From Lactococcus ileimucosae (GTDB taxonomy: Bacteria > Bacillota > Bacilli > Lactobacillales > Streptococcaceae), in contig NZ_CALPDE010000011.1 in the NCBI RefSeq assembly GCF_943193185.1, positions 1 through 64,000 of the forward strand: 64,000 nucleotides of DNA, read 5' to 3'. Under the pieces are notes generated by a model. The model searched no databases. It was not told where the DNA came from and saw nothing but the letters and a program-made list of their open reading frames with translations. Within the stretch, counting starts at the first letter, position 1; every line of letters starts with the position of its first letter. Positions 55,730 through 63,162 of this stretch are shown here, piece after piece. Position numbers and translations under genes: made by a program.

Positions 55730-56372
55730 CATCCACTCCTCTCTCAATTAGTTGTTTCGCTTCAGATGTAAATGTTAGTTCAAGCTCTCTTTTTACATCA
55801 CTTTGATTTTTCAAAAGAACAGGGGACCGAGTAATATCAACTTGATCAATCCATCCTTTTACATCTAGATCTGGCAACCCTAATCTTACAAAATCAAGTT
55901 TATAGTCCTGCCCTCCATAAGTTAAAACCAGAAATGGAGGATTATTTTCGTCATATTTTTGATTCAAATCATCAGAATTACCAAATAAACTATACTGCTT
56001 ATTTATTATACTTCCTTTACTTCTAAAAATAGCTTTAGGAGGTACTGCAATGGCTTTTTTTACTTTAGCAGGTGTTAATATTGCTCCCTGAGTTTCAATC
56101 ATTAAATAAGTATAACCATTACGATAACGACTGGCTGTTTTATCAGCAATTTCATGCGGAATTTCAGAGCTAGCAAGCACCTGTTTCAAAGCTACATCAA
56201 TAAAACCATTCCGTATATGTCCATATGTTTTTTTCATTTCAGGTCTTTGAAAAATTCTGTCATTTTCTTTTAATTTTTCTAAATATTGATAAGCTTCTCT
56301 CACACCCAGAGAAAGAACTCCTTGTAATCTTGAATCACAGTTATTTTTAATATGATCTTCTAAAATTCCCAT
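55704..56372 (-). CDS. Partner protein of the HTH/ImmA gene, unknown
   Basis: A 222-residue soluble protein. Start MGILEDHIKNNCDSRLQGVL at 56372 follows AAGGTGAGG. An N-terminal helical segment is followed by a mixed domain with YRNGYTYLMIETQGAILTPA and LVLTYGGQDYKLDFVRLGLP. It has no recognised motif. It is the first gene of a two-gene unit with a strong promoter 45 bases upstream, and overlaps the HTH-peptidase gene. In comparable modules this position holds the toxin or the protease substrate; which role applies here is inference. Confidence 0.7.
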   Translation of the reverse strand: MGILEDHIKNNCDSRLQGVLSLGVREAYQYLEKLKENDRIFQRPEMKKTYGHIRNGFIDVALKQVLASSEIPHEIADKTASRYRNGYTYLMIETQGAILTPAKVKKAIAVPPKAIFRSKGSIINKQYSLFGNSDDLNQKYDENNPPFLVLTYGGQDYKLDFVRLGLPDLDVKGWIDQVDITRSPVLLKNQSDVKRELELTFTSEAKQLIERGVDDAREEESI

Positions 56373-56415
56373 AAAATTCCTCACCTTCTATTAACAAAAT
56401 ACATTCAATGTTAAC

Positions 56416-56444
56416 AGTTTACCCTTTTTAAAAAAAAATGTCAA
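56416..56444 (-). promoter_or_regulatory. Promoter of the two-gene HTH/ImmA module
   Basis: TTGACA (56439-56444), 17-base spacer and TAAACT (56416-56421) on the minus strand. GTTAACATTGAATG (56407-56420) and a further GTTAATA downstream could be operator half-sites for the HTH protein. The stretch 56445-56682 holds no gene; a CGATC-ATT-CGATCG hairpin is at about 56468-56482. Confidence 0.75.
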
Positions 56445-56682
56445 CCAGACGAGATTAAAAAAGACCCGATCATTCGATCGAGCCGCTAGGAGTTTATTTG
56501 TGAAAAAAGTATCGTATGAATGTATTATAGTTGTATACCCTTAAATGTAACAAAAATTCTTGTTCTTCAGGACTAAATTTTTTGTTTATATAACTTATCT
56601 AATTTGTCCCCCTTTTAATAAAGGATGACAAATTACTTATAGCTCGCCCTCTGTCAATATCTTCAAAAGTGGTCACAAATAC

Positions 56683-57330
56683 TTAAAAATCTTCTTTCGT
56701 TATTTGAAATTCCCTTGTTCCTGTACCTCTTTTTAAATCAATGAAAACTTTTTGAAAGGGTTTTAAAACAGTATCAAGATCTTTTACTCTAGCTTTCCCC
56801 CAATCGTTTAGCTCTTTATCCGTCTTAGACTCCCCATAGAAATCTATTTCATCAATTTCCTTCTTCATATCATTAAGCTTACTGGCCATAGTATTTATCA
56901 TTTCACAAACGTCTGATTTTTGTTCATAGTTAGTTAAATGTACAATCAAAGTATTGCTTAATTGAGTGAATTTTTCCGACAAATTCCTTTGGGCATCCCA
57001 AAGTGTTTTAGAAACATTTTTAGTATCCTCAATTCCCCTTTTGACCTGTTCTTTATCGCACTTATATGTATCTTTAAATGTTTCAAGTTGACTTACTATG
57101 TGTATATTTGTATACAGACGAGATAAATACTCAGCTTGCCTATCTACATTAGAAATGATTTCACTAGAAATCTCTATTAACAAATTAGTTTCTTCTATTC
57201 TATTTTGTAGTTCAAATGTATCCCTTTGATATTTGCTCTGTTTTTTCAAATCTCTTCTTTGTAATCCTAATGCTACTAAAGCAACAATTGTAGAAACAAT
57301 AGCAGGAACTGTTCCCCAATATTCACTCAT
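56683..57330 (-). CDS. Membrane-anchored coiled-coil accessory protein
   Basis: A 215-residue protein with an N-terminal membrane helix (GTVPAIVSTIVALVALGLQ) followed by long amphipathic helices with heptad-like spacing (residues about 40-165). The C-terminus is charged. AAAGGAGG precedes the start. It lies after the terminator of the late operon, with its own TATAAT nearby, so it is probably expressed in the lysogen. The topology fits superinfection-exclusion or abortive-infection proteins, but no family match can be claimed. Confidence 0.65.
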   Translation of the reverse strand: MSEYWGTVPAIVSTIVALVALGLQRRDLKKQSKYQRDTFELQNRIEETNLLIEISSEIISNVDRQAEYLSRLYTNIHIVSQLETFKDTYKCDKEQVKRGIEDTKNVSKTLWDAQRNLSEKFTQLSNTLIVHLTNYEQKSDVCEMINTMASKLNDMKKEIDEIDFYGESKTDKELNDWGKARVKDLDTVLKPFQKVFIDLKRGTGTREFQITKEDF

Positions 57331-57347
57331 AGTACTTCCTCCTTTAA

Positions 57348-57387
57348 AAATTATAACAAAAAATACCCCAGCTAAAAAGCTGGGGTA
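57348..57387 (-). terminator. Late-operon terminator overlapped by a downstream promoter
   Basis: TACCCCAGCTTTTTAGCTGGGGTA (positions 57364-57387, arms TACCCCAGC/GCTGGGGTA) is followed by a T6 run on the minus strand, ending the late phage operon. A TATAAT (57348-57353) directly after it can start the transcript of the 215-residue protein. This terminator-then-promoter layout is typical of moron genes. Confidence 0.85.
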
Positions 57388-57390
57388 AAA

Positions 57391-58551
57391 TCACTTTCTC
57401 ACTGCTCCAAAGGAGAGGATGTCATCTTCTGTAAACACGCCTAACTCGTAGTAACACCGAATCAAAGTAGGCTGATTACGTTTAGAAGGGCCACTCGAGT
57501 CATTTGGATTGTATTGCGCCTTGCTAAAATCAAAAAGGGAAGAGTCATTCACGGGATTAGTAACCTCCGCGCTCCCCCAAAATCGGGCTACAATATTCGC
57601 TGTACTCCAACTCGAAATAGGAACACTACCGTTTGCTGTTCGCATTAAACTTAATATGACACGATATTCTGAGAGCTTGTCAATAGTCAGTGGAGAACTT
57701 TCTGAGTAGATATAAGCTCTCTGGTCCACATTTCCAAGAGTTAAGCTAGAACCGTTATCGAAACGGAACTGCCAAGGTGTCGCAGAGCGATCTAAGAACC
57801 AGCCTGTTGGCCCATAACGCTTAGAAGAACCACCAGGATCACCTTTCAAGCTCTCCAACCACTCTTGTTCTGTGCCACTAAACCCATGCTCTACCGTAAG
57901 CTGATAAGCGGACTTTCCATCTCGACCGGGTAAGCCACGAGGTCCTGTTTCTCCTCGTGGACCAGGCATCAGTTGGATGTTTTCCAGACGGTCAGAAAGC
58001 GCCTTGATTTCGTTTCCAAGTGCCGTGTCGTCATAGGTGACTAATTGTTCAACTTTATCCTTTAACGCGCTAATTTCGCCAAGGATTGAGCTGATTTGAG
58101 CTTTTAGTGGCTTATCGTCATACGCTTCGATATTGAGCTTTTTGGCCAGTTCATCAAGGTCAATCTGACCCACTTGGTAATCTTCCAGATACTTCTTGAT
58201 ATATTCTTTAATACTAAGAAGCTTTTCAACTTCTTCACTCACGTAGTCGCCTATGTTCTCTGTAACGGTTAGTACAGGAGAATTCTTCGACGGAAAAACA
58301 TAGCCTGCATGTTCAACCTCTACAATGTATAAGCCAACAGGCAAGGGCTTATCTAGGCTAAACCCAATGACATTTTCGGTTACCTCCACGTCATATGTCG
58401 CCTTGGCATTTTTTTCATTAATCAACTCCAAAACTGCTGGACCGCTCAGACTTCTATTATCCTCAGTTTTCAGCTTTAACTTAAAGACTGAAGAACTATC
58501 CCCTTGCTTGATGATTGATCCGCTCAACCATTTTAATTTGGTTTTCTCCAT
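57391..58551 (-). CDS. Phage fibre/baseplate protein with collagen-like repeat
   Basis: 386 residues. The N-terminal domain (residues 1-95) is a BppU-like immunoglobulin fold (VFKLKLKTEDNRSLSGPAVL) expected to attach to the baseplate. Next come a helical/coiled-coil region (about 100-195), a Gly-X-Y stretch (PGPRGETGPRGLPGRDGK, about 197-215), and a C-terminal domain of about 150 residues that could bind the receptor. Start 58551 follows GGAGG; a start at 58569 lacks it. It lies downstream of the lysin gene, not with the other baseplate genes, which suggests a mobile or exchangeable host-range gene. Confidence 0.8.
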   Translation of the reverse strand: MEKTKLKWLSGSIIKQGDSSSVFKLKLKTEDNRSLSGPAVLELINEKNAKATYDVEVTENVIGFSLDKPLPVGLYIVEVEHAGYVFPSKNSPVLTVTENIGDYVSEEVEKLLSIKEYIKKYLEDYQVGQIDLDELAKKLNIEAYDDKPLKAQISSILGEISALKDKVEQLVTYDDTALGNEIKALSDRLENIQLMPGPRGETGPRGLPGRDGKSAYQLTVEHGFSGTEQEWLESLKGDPGGSSKRYGPTGWFLDRSATPWQFRFDNGSSLTLGNVDQRAYIYSESSPLTIDKLSEYRVILSLMRTANGSVPISSWSTANIVARFWGSAEVTNPVNDSSLFDFSKAQYNPNDSSGPSKRNQPTLIRCYYELGVFTEDDILSFGAVRK

Positions 58552-58577
58552 ATTGCCTCCGGTTGACATACTATGCT

Positions 58578-59267
58578 TTACAAAATTTTACTTTCTGGAA
58601 ATTCTTTAAACAACTCACTGGAATACATCTTGTCCACTCGCAAATTGAGCTGTCCAAACTTGTTTCTGTAGTTATCCAACATACGTGGAGTACGCACGTA
58701 ACGGCAGCTTACACCATTTGACACATACCATTTTCCTTTATGAGGTCCTTTAGTGTCTACAATTTGAATTAAATACATTTCGATTTCTCCTTTTTGATGT
58801 GATGAATTATGAATTTGAGGGGATGAGCCAGGAACACTTTCCTTTTGAGTTTCTTCTTTAGCCACTGCCACAACTTGTTTGCCGTCCACAGCCTCAGACC
58901 AGCCCAGATAGCGCATTTGCCATCCCATATAGTTATACATCTCTGCACCACTTGAATAGGGCACAGAACGGTTGCCGCAGCCAAATTCGCTGTCATAAAT
59001 TTGTGTGGTTACTCCGTCTGAATAGAACCATGCCACATGCCCATAACCTGCCCATGGACCGTTCAAAATTTCATAATAAACGGCTACCCAAACATGAAGC
59101 GGTGGTTCTTCATGGAGATGAGCTACTTTCATATCTTTTGCATGTTGCCAAGAAACTTGCGCCGTAGGTTGGCGATTAGGAGGATTAATCCCGTCATCCA
59201 CATAGGCTAAACAACCACCACTGTAGCCTGGTACATTGACATCAGGTATTACTTTTTGTTTCCACAT
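58578..59267 (-). CDS. Endolysin (cysteine peptidase/amidase type)
   Basis: A 229-residue lysin without signal peptide. The N-terminal catalytic domain (about 1-135) has VPGYSGGCLAYVDDGINP, with a likely nucleophile Cys19, and GYGHVAWFY with His77, a CHAP/NlpC-like arrangement. A linker (KEETQKESVPGSSPQIHNSS) leads to a C-terminal wall-binding domain (MYLIQIVDTKGPHKGKWYVS). An internal in-frame ATG at 58778 (Met164) has a strong ribosome site, so a separate 66-residue binding domain is probably also made. It starts after GAAGGAGG inside the end of a small overlapping ORF. Confidence 0.88.
   Translation of the reverse strand: MWKQKVIPDVNVPGYSGGCLAYVDDGINPPNRQPTAQVSWQHAKDMKVAHLHEEPPLHVWVAVYYEILNGPWAGYGHVAWFYSDGVTTQIYDSEFGCGNRSVPYSSGAEMYNYMGWQMRYLGWSEAVDGKQVVAVAKEETQKESVPGSSPQIHNSSHQKGEIEMYLIQIVDTKGPHKGKWYVSNGVSCRYVRTPRMLDNYRNKFGQLNLRVDKMYSSELFKEFPESKIL
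58776..58795 (-). promoter_or_regulatory. Internal ribosome site and start in the endolysin gene
   Basis: On the coding strand AAAAAGGAG (58787-58795) lies eight bases before an in-frame ATG (58776-58778) at the exact boundary between linker and wall-binding domain. The product would be 66 residues (58578-58778). Independent synthesis of the binding domain is known for endolysins such as Lys170 and CD27L. Confidence 0.65.
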
Positions 59268-59376
59268 TGTTTGTTTCCTCCTTCAAAGGGGGTAAGCCAT
59301 ACTGCTTGCGTTCTTCTGCCGTCATAGGTCGCATGCCTAGGGGTTGCTCTACTTTTTCAACTTTTTCTTCACGCAT
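59242..59376 (-). CDS. Small ORF overlapping holin and endolysin (44 aa)
   Basis: A hydrophilic 44-residue protein (MREEKVEKVEQPLGMRPMTA and on). It starts 7 codon-like bases inside the holin end after a strong AAGGAGAAGACA ribosome site, and ends 26 bases inside the endolysin gene in another frame. The site quality and placement argue for real translation. It may couple holin and lysin translation or be a small tail/lysis accessory; its function is unknown. Confidence 0.6.
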   Translation of the reverse strand: MREEKVEKVEQPLGMRPMTAEERKQYGLPPLKEETNNVETKSNT

Positions 59377-59587
59377 TGTCTTCTCCTTCTTTTTTGCCAT
59401 ATTGATAAGAGCTATATCCTGTAATTGCCCCTAAAAAGACAGTAAATGCATTGATTGTAATGACTGCTAAATCCGTGCCTTCCCATCCGTAAGCATTTCC
59501 CAACACGCCTACAAAAGCACTAAAAGCTGGCAATACAGTAAGCACAATCCACTTCACTCTGTCATAAACTTTATTACTAACATTCAT
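59369..59587 (-). CDS. Holin
   Basis: A 72-residue protein with two membrane helices (WIVLTVLPAFSAFVGVLGNA; LAVITINAFTVFLGAITGYS) joined by a short turn and a charged C-terminus (YQYGKKEGEDNA). This is typical of Dp-1/class II phage holins, which form membrane lesions that release or activate the endolysin. AGGAGG precedes the start. It lies directly upstream of the lysin. Confidence 0.88.
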   Translation of the reverse strand: MNVSNKVYDRVKWIVLTVLPAFSAFVGVLGNAYGWEGTDLAVITINAFTVFLGAITGYSSYQYGKKEGEDNA

Positions 59588-59599
59588 TTCATTTTCCTC

Positions 59600-59938
59600 C
59601 TAAAAAAATAATTTAAGTGCCGCAGCGACAATGAGACCTACAGTACTACCAATACCAAATATAGCTTTCCACAGATTCTGCTTGTCTAGCATTTTCATCT
59701 CATAATCTCTGATATCTGCCTGATGATTACGATTTAAAATAGCCTGCAAAATTTCTGTGTTCTGCTCGGACTGTCTGGTATTTTGTTCACGCAAGAAACG
59801 ATTAGACTCATCCACACGAGTTAAGCTTTCATCCATGTTCTTACGCATTTCCGATGTGAACTCGCTGAGATGGGCCAACTCTTTGTCATGTTGCTTCAGC
59901 TTGTCATCGTGCTGCATCACTATTTTCTCTAGTTCCAC
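59600..59938 (-). CDS. XhlA-like coiled-coil membrane protein
   Basis: 112 residues: a long N-terminal coiled coil (DDKLKQHDKELAHLSEFTSE) and one C-terminal membrane helix (AIFGIGSTVGLIVAAALKLF). This is the layout of XhlA/haemolysin-like proteins that cooperate with holins in lysis. The annotated start is a GTG at 59938 (MELEKIVMQHDD); ATG 59917 is an alternative. The spacing to the holin is 12 bases. Confidence 0.75.
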   Translation of the reverse strand: MELEKIVMQHDDKLKQHDKELAHLSEFTSEMRKNMDESLTRVDESNRFLREQNTRQSEQNTEILQAILNRNHQADIRDYEMKMLDKQNLWKAIFGIGSTVGLIVAAALKLFF

Positions 59939-59961
59939 CTCTTAGACTCTCCCTTCTTCAT

Positions 59962-60438
59962 CTAGTTAGCAGCAGGGTAGGACGTGGACCAGCCTGAATA
60001 AGTGCCACTGCTCCCCGGATTAGGAGTAAGTTTTACTTCTCCGTTAGCTTCAATAGCCCAAGCGTTCTCACCATTGCCGCCCTGTGCGTTGCCACCAATT
60101 TGCCAGGACTCTCTCGGTCTAAAGCCTTCGGGTAATTTTGCCACAACTTTTGTTTGGCCAGTAGTTGTGGGACCCCAGTTCCCCGAACCAGAAACAAAGA
60201 CAATCCCGTTGCGTCGTTCATAGGTCACGCGCCCTGAAGGTGCGCCATTTCCGCTTATACTTTCTGGCTCCGTATCATCCATACTTTTAATTTGTTTGAA
60301 AGTTGTCACTTCTGTAAATGTCTTTTTGCCAGAAATGGTTTCTTCTCCTGTATTACGGACTGTTGATTCATCAAGTTCGTTAAAGTTAGAATTAATAGCA
60401 CTTGCTCCATTCGCCATTCCTTCATATATTCTCTCCAT
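59962..60438 (-). CDS. Phage tail fibre-like / appendage protein
   Basis: 158 residues. The N-terminal AINSNFNELDESTVRNTGEE and TISGKKTFTEVTTFKQI are beta-helix-like fibre motifs. The C-terminal domain (FVSGSGNWGPTTTGQTKVVA; PEGFRPRESWQIGG) looks like a beta-sandwich of phage fibre tips. It starts directly after the stop of the preceding 38-residue ORF. It probably decorates the baseplate and may contact the host surface. Confidence 0.7.
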   Translation of the reverse strand: MERIYEGMANGASAINSNFNELDESTVRNTGEETISGKKTFTEVTTFKQIKSMDDTEPESISGNGAPSGRVTYERRNGIVFVSGSGNWGPTTTGQTKVVAKLPEGFRPRESWQIGGNAQGGNGENAWAIEANGEVKLTPNPGSSGTYSGWSTSYPAAN

Positions 60439-60555
60439 TTAGTTTAACCACCCTTCTTTTTTTAATTGTGCTAAAACTTCTGGATACCATAAACTAGGAA
60501 CTTCCTCTAGTTTTAGCTTCCCTTTTTTTATGTATATGATATATAAGCCCACCAT
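60439..60555 (-). CDS. XkdX-like small phage protein (38 aa)
   Basis: 38 residues, beginning MVGLYIIYIKKGKLKLEEVP, followed by SLWYPEVLAQLKKEGWLN. It follows a strong AAAGGAGAAATAACC ribosome site and ends one base before the next start. Its size, position after tail genes and ending in GW resemble XkdX-type proteins. Its role in the tail is unknown. Confidence 0.6.
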   Translation of the reverse strand: MVGLYIIYIKKGKLKLEEVPSLWYPEVLAQLKKEGWLN

Positions 60556-60557
60556 GG

Positions 60558-60809
60558 TTATTTCTCCTTTTCTAATTGACTTACCTTTGAAGCTAACTCA
60601 AATATAGCAAGGTTAGCCTGCTCAAATTCCTGTGGAGAAACTACTTCCACAGTTTCCCATTTATTTTCAACCCAATCAAATCCTGTGATAAGCTTTCCTT
60701 CTTCTTCTGGTGGCTTGACTTCTGTAAAAGGACGAACGATAACTTCATCATCTGGTGCTTCCCACTCTGTAAAATTCTTTCCTGATACTTTATATACTTT
60801 TTTTGACAT
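60558..60809 (-). CDS. Small phage tail-associated protein
   Basis: An 83-residue soluble protein (SKKVYKVSGKNFTEWEAPDD), acidic, with a C-terminal coiled coil (NLAIFELASKVSQLEKEK). The start at 60809 is set by AAGGAAAT; a longer frame to 60857 overlaps the preceding gene. Similar small proteins with a DFEWVENKW-type segment occur between baseplate and lysis genes in lactococcal phages. Function unknown. Confidence 0.65.
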   Translation of the reverse strand: MSKKVYKVSGKNFTEWEAPDDEVIVRPFTEVKPPEEEGKLITGFDWVENKWETVEVVSPQEFEQANLAIFELASKVSQLEKEK

Positions 60810-60810
60810 G

Positions 60811-61701
60811 TTAATTTCCTTCAACCCTTTCTTCCAACTGTGCGATTCTCTGTACAAGGCTATTATGTGTAGGAGTAGCTTTATTTTTGCTTACAAGGAC
60901 TTGTTCCTTATCTACAGCCTCTCCGACAGGCTCTCCTCCAGAAATATGAACCATTAAACTCCTTACCCCATCAAAAAGTAAGTACTCATCATTTGTAGGC
61001 CTGTGATTAAATTGAAAATTTTCATAATCTAAAGCAACTTGAATGACAAGTTCATCATTAGCCCATGAAATAATCCTGTGCTCCACAATCCTTGGTGGAG
61101 TTCCTCCGAACTTCCCTGCCGGTTCTTCTCCAAGAGGAACACGTCCTATACCATATTCCCACGTATCAATATATATGGAAGGTAAAGCATTCATTGTTCG
61201 TTTAATACTAATTTTTATCCCTTGTGGAACAAAACCGACAATAAGTTGTTCGATATTTTCCAGCCTTTCATCAAGGAGTGCAAAATTTCCGAAATAGTCA
61301 CTGTTTCTGGCAGTAATAACTTCACTGTCTGTTGTCGCATTAGAAATTACATTTTTAAAATCATTTTCAACCTTAGTTTGTCTTTTTTCTACATCTTCTT
61401 GTCGTGTTCGATATTGTTCTATCCATTTTTTTAAATTCAATACCCAATAACCACACCAGCGCATGAATAAATAAATGATTTTACGAACTGCCTTCGAACT
61501 TGCCTTGGTCCACATTCCCTCAGACAACTCTAGAATATACCCATCTTTTGCGCCCTTCTCTACATACTCAGGTTCCTCAATATTGAAATCTTCGAAATCT
61601 GACAAATAATCTCCATCATTTATTTCTGTTCCAGAAGCTATTGATGATGGATCGCTTCTCAGTGGAACATAATTTTCTGATGCTTCATCATACTTGGACA
61701 T
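60811..61701 (-). CDS. Phage baseplate/tail protein
   Basis: 296 residues. The middle (about 90-140) is helical with QEDVEKRQTKVENDFKNVIS and ERLENIEQLIVGFVPQGI. The C-terminal half is beta-rich (YIDTWEYGIGRVPLGEEPAG). Lactococcal phages carry comparable proteins after the tail endopeptidase. It starts 13 bases after the endopeptidase stop. Exact structural role (upper baseplate or connector) is inferred from position. Confidence 0.75.
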   Translation of the reverse strand: MSKYDEASENYVPLRSDPSSIASGTEINDGDYLSDFEDFNIEEPEYVEKGAKDGYILELSEGMWTKASSKAVRKIIYLFMRWCGYWVLNLKKWIEQYRTRQEDVEKRQTKVENDFKNVISNATTDSEVITARNSDYFGNFALLDERLENIEQLIVGFVPQGIKISIKRTMNALPSIYIDTWEYGIGRVPLGEEPAGKFGGTPPRIVEHRIISWANDELVIQVALDYENFQFNHRPTNDEYLLFDGVRSLMVHISGGEPVGEAVDKEQVLVSKNKATPTHNSLVQRIAQLEERVEGN

Positions 61702-61713
61702 ATATCTCCCCTC

Positions 61714-63162
61714 TTACTTTTTATTTTCTAAAGCCACTATCCTTTTTTCTTGTTCAGAAATCTGCTTGGCTTGTTCAGATAGCTTTTGATTCTGCTCAAA
61801 AATAAGTCTTCCTTGATTGGTTTGTAAGCTAATAATTTCTTCTTGCTTCTCTTTGTTTGCTGACTCCTGCCTTGAGATTTCTGCTTCTAATTCCCGTAAC
61901 ATTTTTTCTTGTTCTGGAACTCTGTCCACTATCTCACGCAAGGAACGAGCTTCTTCTCTTAATTCTTCTAAACTTTTACGTGAATTATCAATATTCTGCT
62001 TAACACTATCTAATTCATCGGAAAAGCCTCTGAATTGTAATTGAAAGGCTGATAAAGTCTGCTTACTTGAACCCAAGACTAGGTCAACTTTTTGTGGTTG
62101 ATTAATATCAATAGTTTTTTCCACAACTTGTTGAAAGGTAACTTTAGAAATAAATTTATTATCAATCGGATAAAAGTTTCCTAATTCATAAGGTTTATAG
62201 CGCTTATCCAACAAATCCAAGTTAACCGTTGTAACTCCCCAAGTAATCAATGCAACACGCTGATCCCTAAGATATTGTTCACCTTTTACCTTTAAAAAAT
62301 TAGGCTGCTTCGTATCCGACCAACTTACAGATTTTTCGATAATCCCAAATTCTTCAATAAGCTTAGTATCATCAAGATAATCTCTTCCTCCGTTCACAGA
62401 AGCAATCGTATATCGCTCTCTCGCAAGAATAGAATTATCAGTTTCTTTTGTTTCAAGTTCCGCGCCAACAGGAACCAAACGAGTAATCAGTTCGTCTGAA
62501 TCTATTGACTTAGCAACTTCAATCATGTTTCGAGCTATTTTTATAGGTTGATTAATCTTCTCTCCATAACTTGCAAGATAATCCAAAGTCATTTCCCCAT
62601 TCTGATTTCTTAAAATAAGATAGCCCCCTAATCTGTCAATAAGTTTATCCTTGATAGTGTTGAATGTATCCTCATAACCTATACCTCGGTAAACATTTCC
62701 ATTATTGCTATTAACGGTGACATTCCCCAATTTAAAACACTTATGAGGCTGTACGCTTTGATTGTGTCTATCTATGATAGTCTGTAAATAGCCTCTTAAA
62801 TTACTTACAGATACGTCTTTAAAACGTTGGGAACTATCGTGTAAATAATCTAAAAAGCCTACACATTGAACAACCTGTGTGAAATTCCCTGAATTATCCA
62901 TTTTTAAGCTTTCAATTTTCCGAACACGTCCCTCAAATTCTTTTTTATTGGTTCTCGTATTTACAACTTTAATTAAACTTATGAGGGGCTTTAATTTGCC
63001 ATAACAAGGATTTGACAAAGAAGCAGTAAAAGAGAAGACAGGGGTACTCCCAAGGCTCTGCTTAATAACTCCTCTTATCAGTTTATAAGCTGCCTCAGAC
63101 GAATCATGAATGACACGCCCTTTAACATCCTTATAATCTTCATACCAGATAACTCTATACAT
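61714..63162 (-). CDS. Phage tail protein, prophage endopeptidase tail family
   Basis: 482 residues. The N-terminal 370 residues match the tail-associated lysin/gp44-like hub fold (PCYGKLKPLISLIKVVNTRT; YLQTIIDRHNQSVQPHKCF; DTFNTIKDKLIDRLGGYLIL). The C-terminal 110 residues are a long coiled coil (LREIVDRVPEQEKMLRELEA). It forms the tip of the tail; longer relatives carry a peptidoglycan hydrolase here, and this one lacks it. Its ATG overlaps the stop of the distal tail gene by one base. Confidence 0.85.
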   Translation of the reverse strand: MYRVIWYEDYKDVKGRVIHDSSEAAYKLIRGVIKQSLGSTPVFSFTASLSNPCYGKLKPLISLIKVVNTRTNKKEFEGRVRKIESLKMDNSGNFTQVVQCVGFLDYLHDSSQRFKDVSVSNLRGYLQTIIDRHNQSVQPHKCFKLGNVTVNSNNGNVYRGIGYEDTFNTIKDKLIDRLGGYLILRNQNGEMTLDYLASYGEKINQPIKIARNMIEVAKSIDSDELITRLVPVGAELETKETDNSILARERYTIASVNGGRDYLDDTKLIEEFGIIEKSVSWSDTKQPNFLKVKGEQYLRDQRVALITWGVTTVNLDLLDKRYKPYELGNFYPIDNKFISKVTFQQVVEKTIDINQPQKVDLVLGSSKQTLSAFQLQFRGFSDELDSVKQNIDNSRKSLEELREEARSLREIVDRVPEQEKMLRELEAEISRQESANKEKQEEIISLQTNQGRLIFEQNQKLSEQAKQISEQEKRIVALENKK

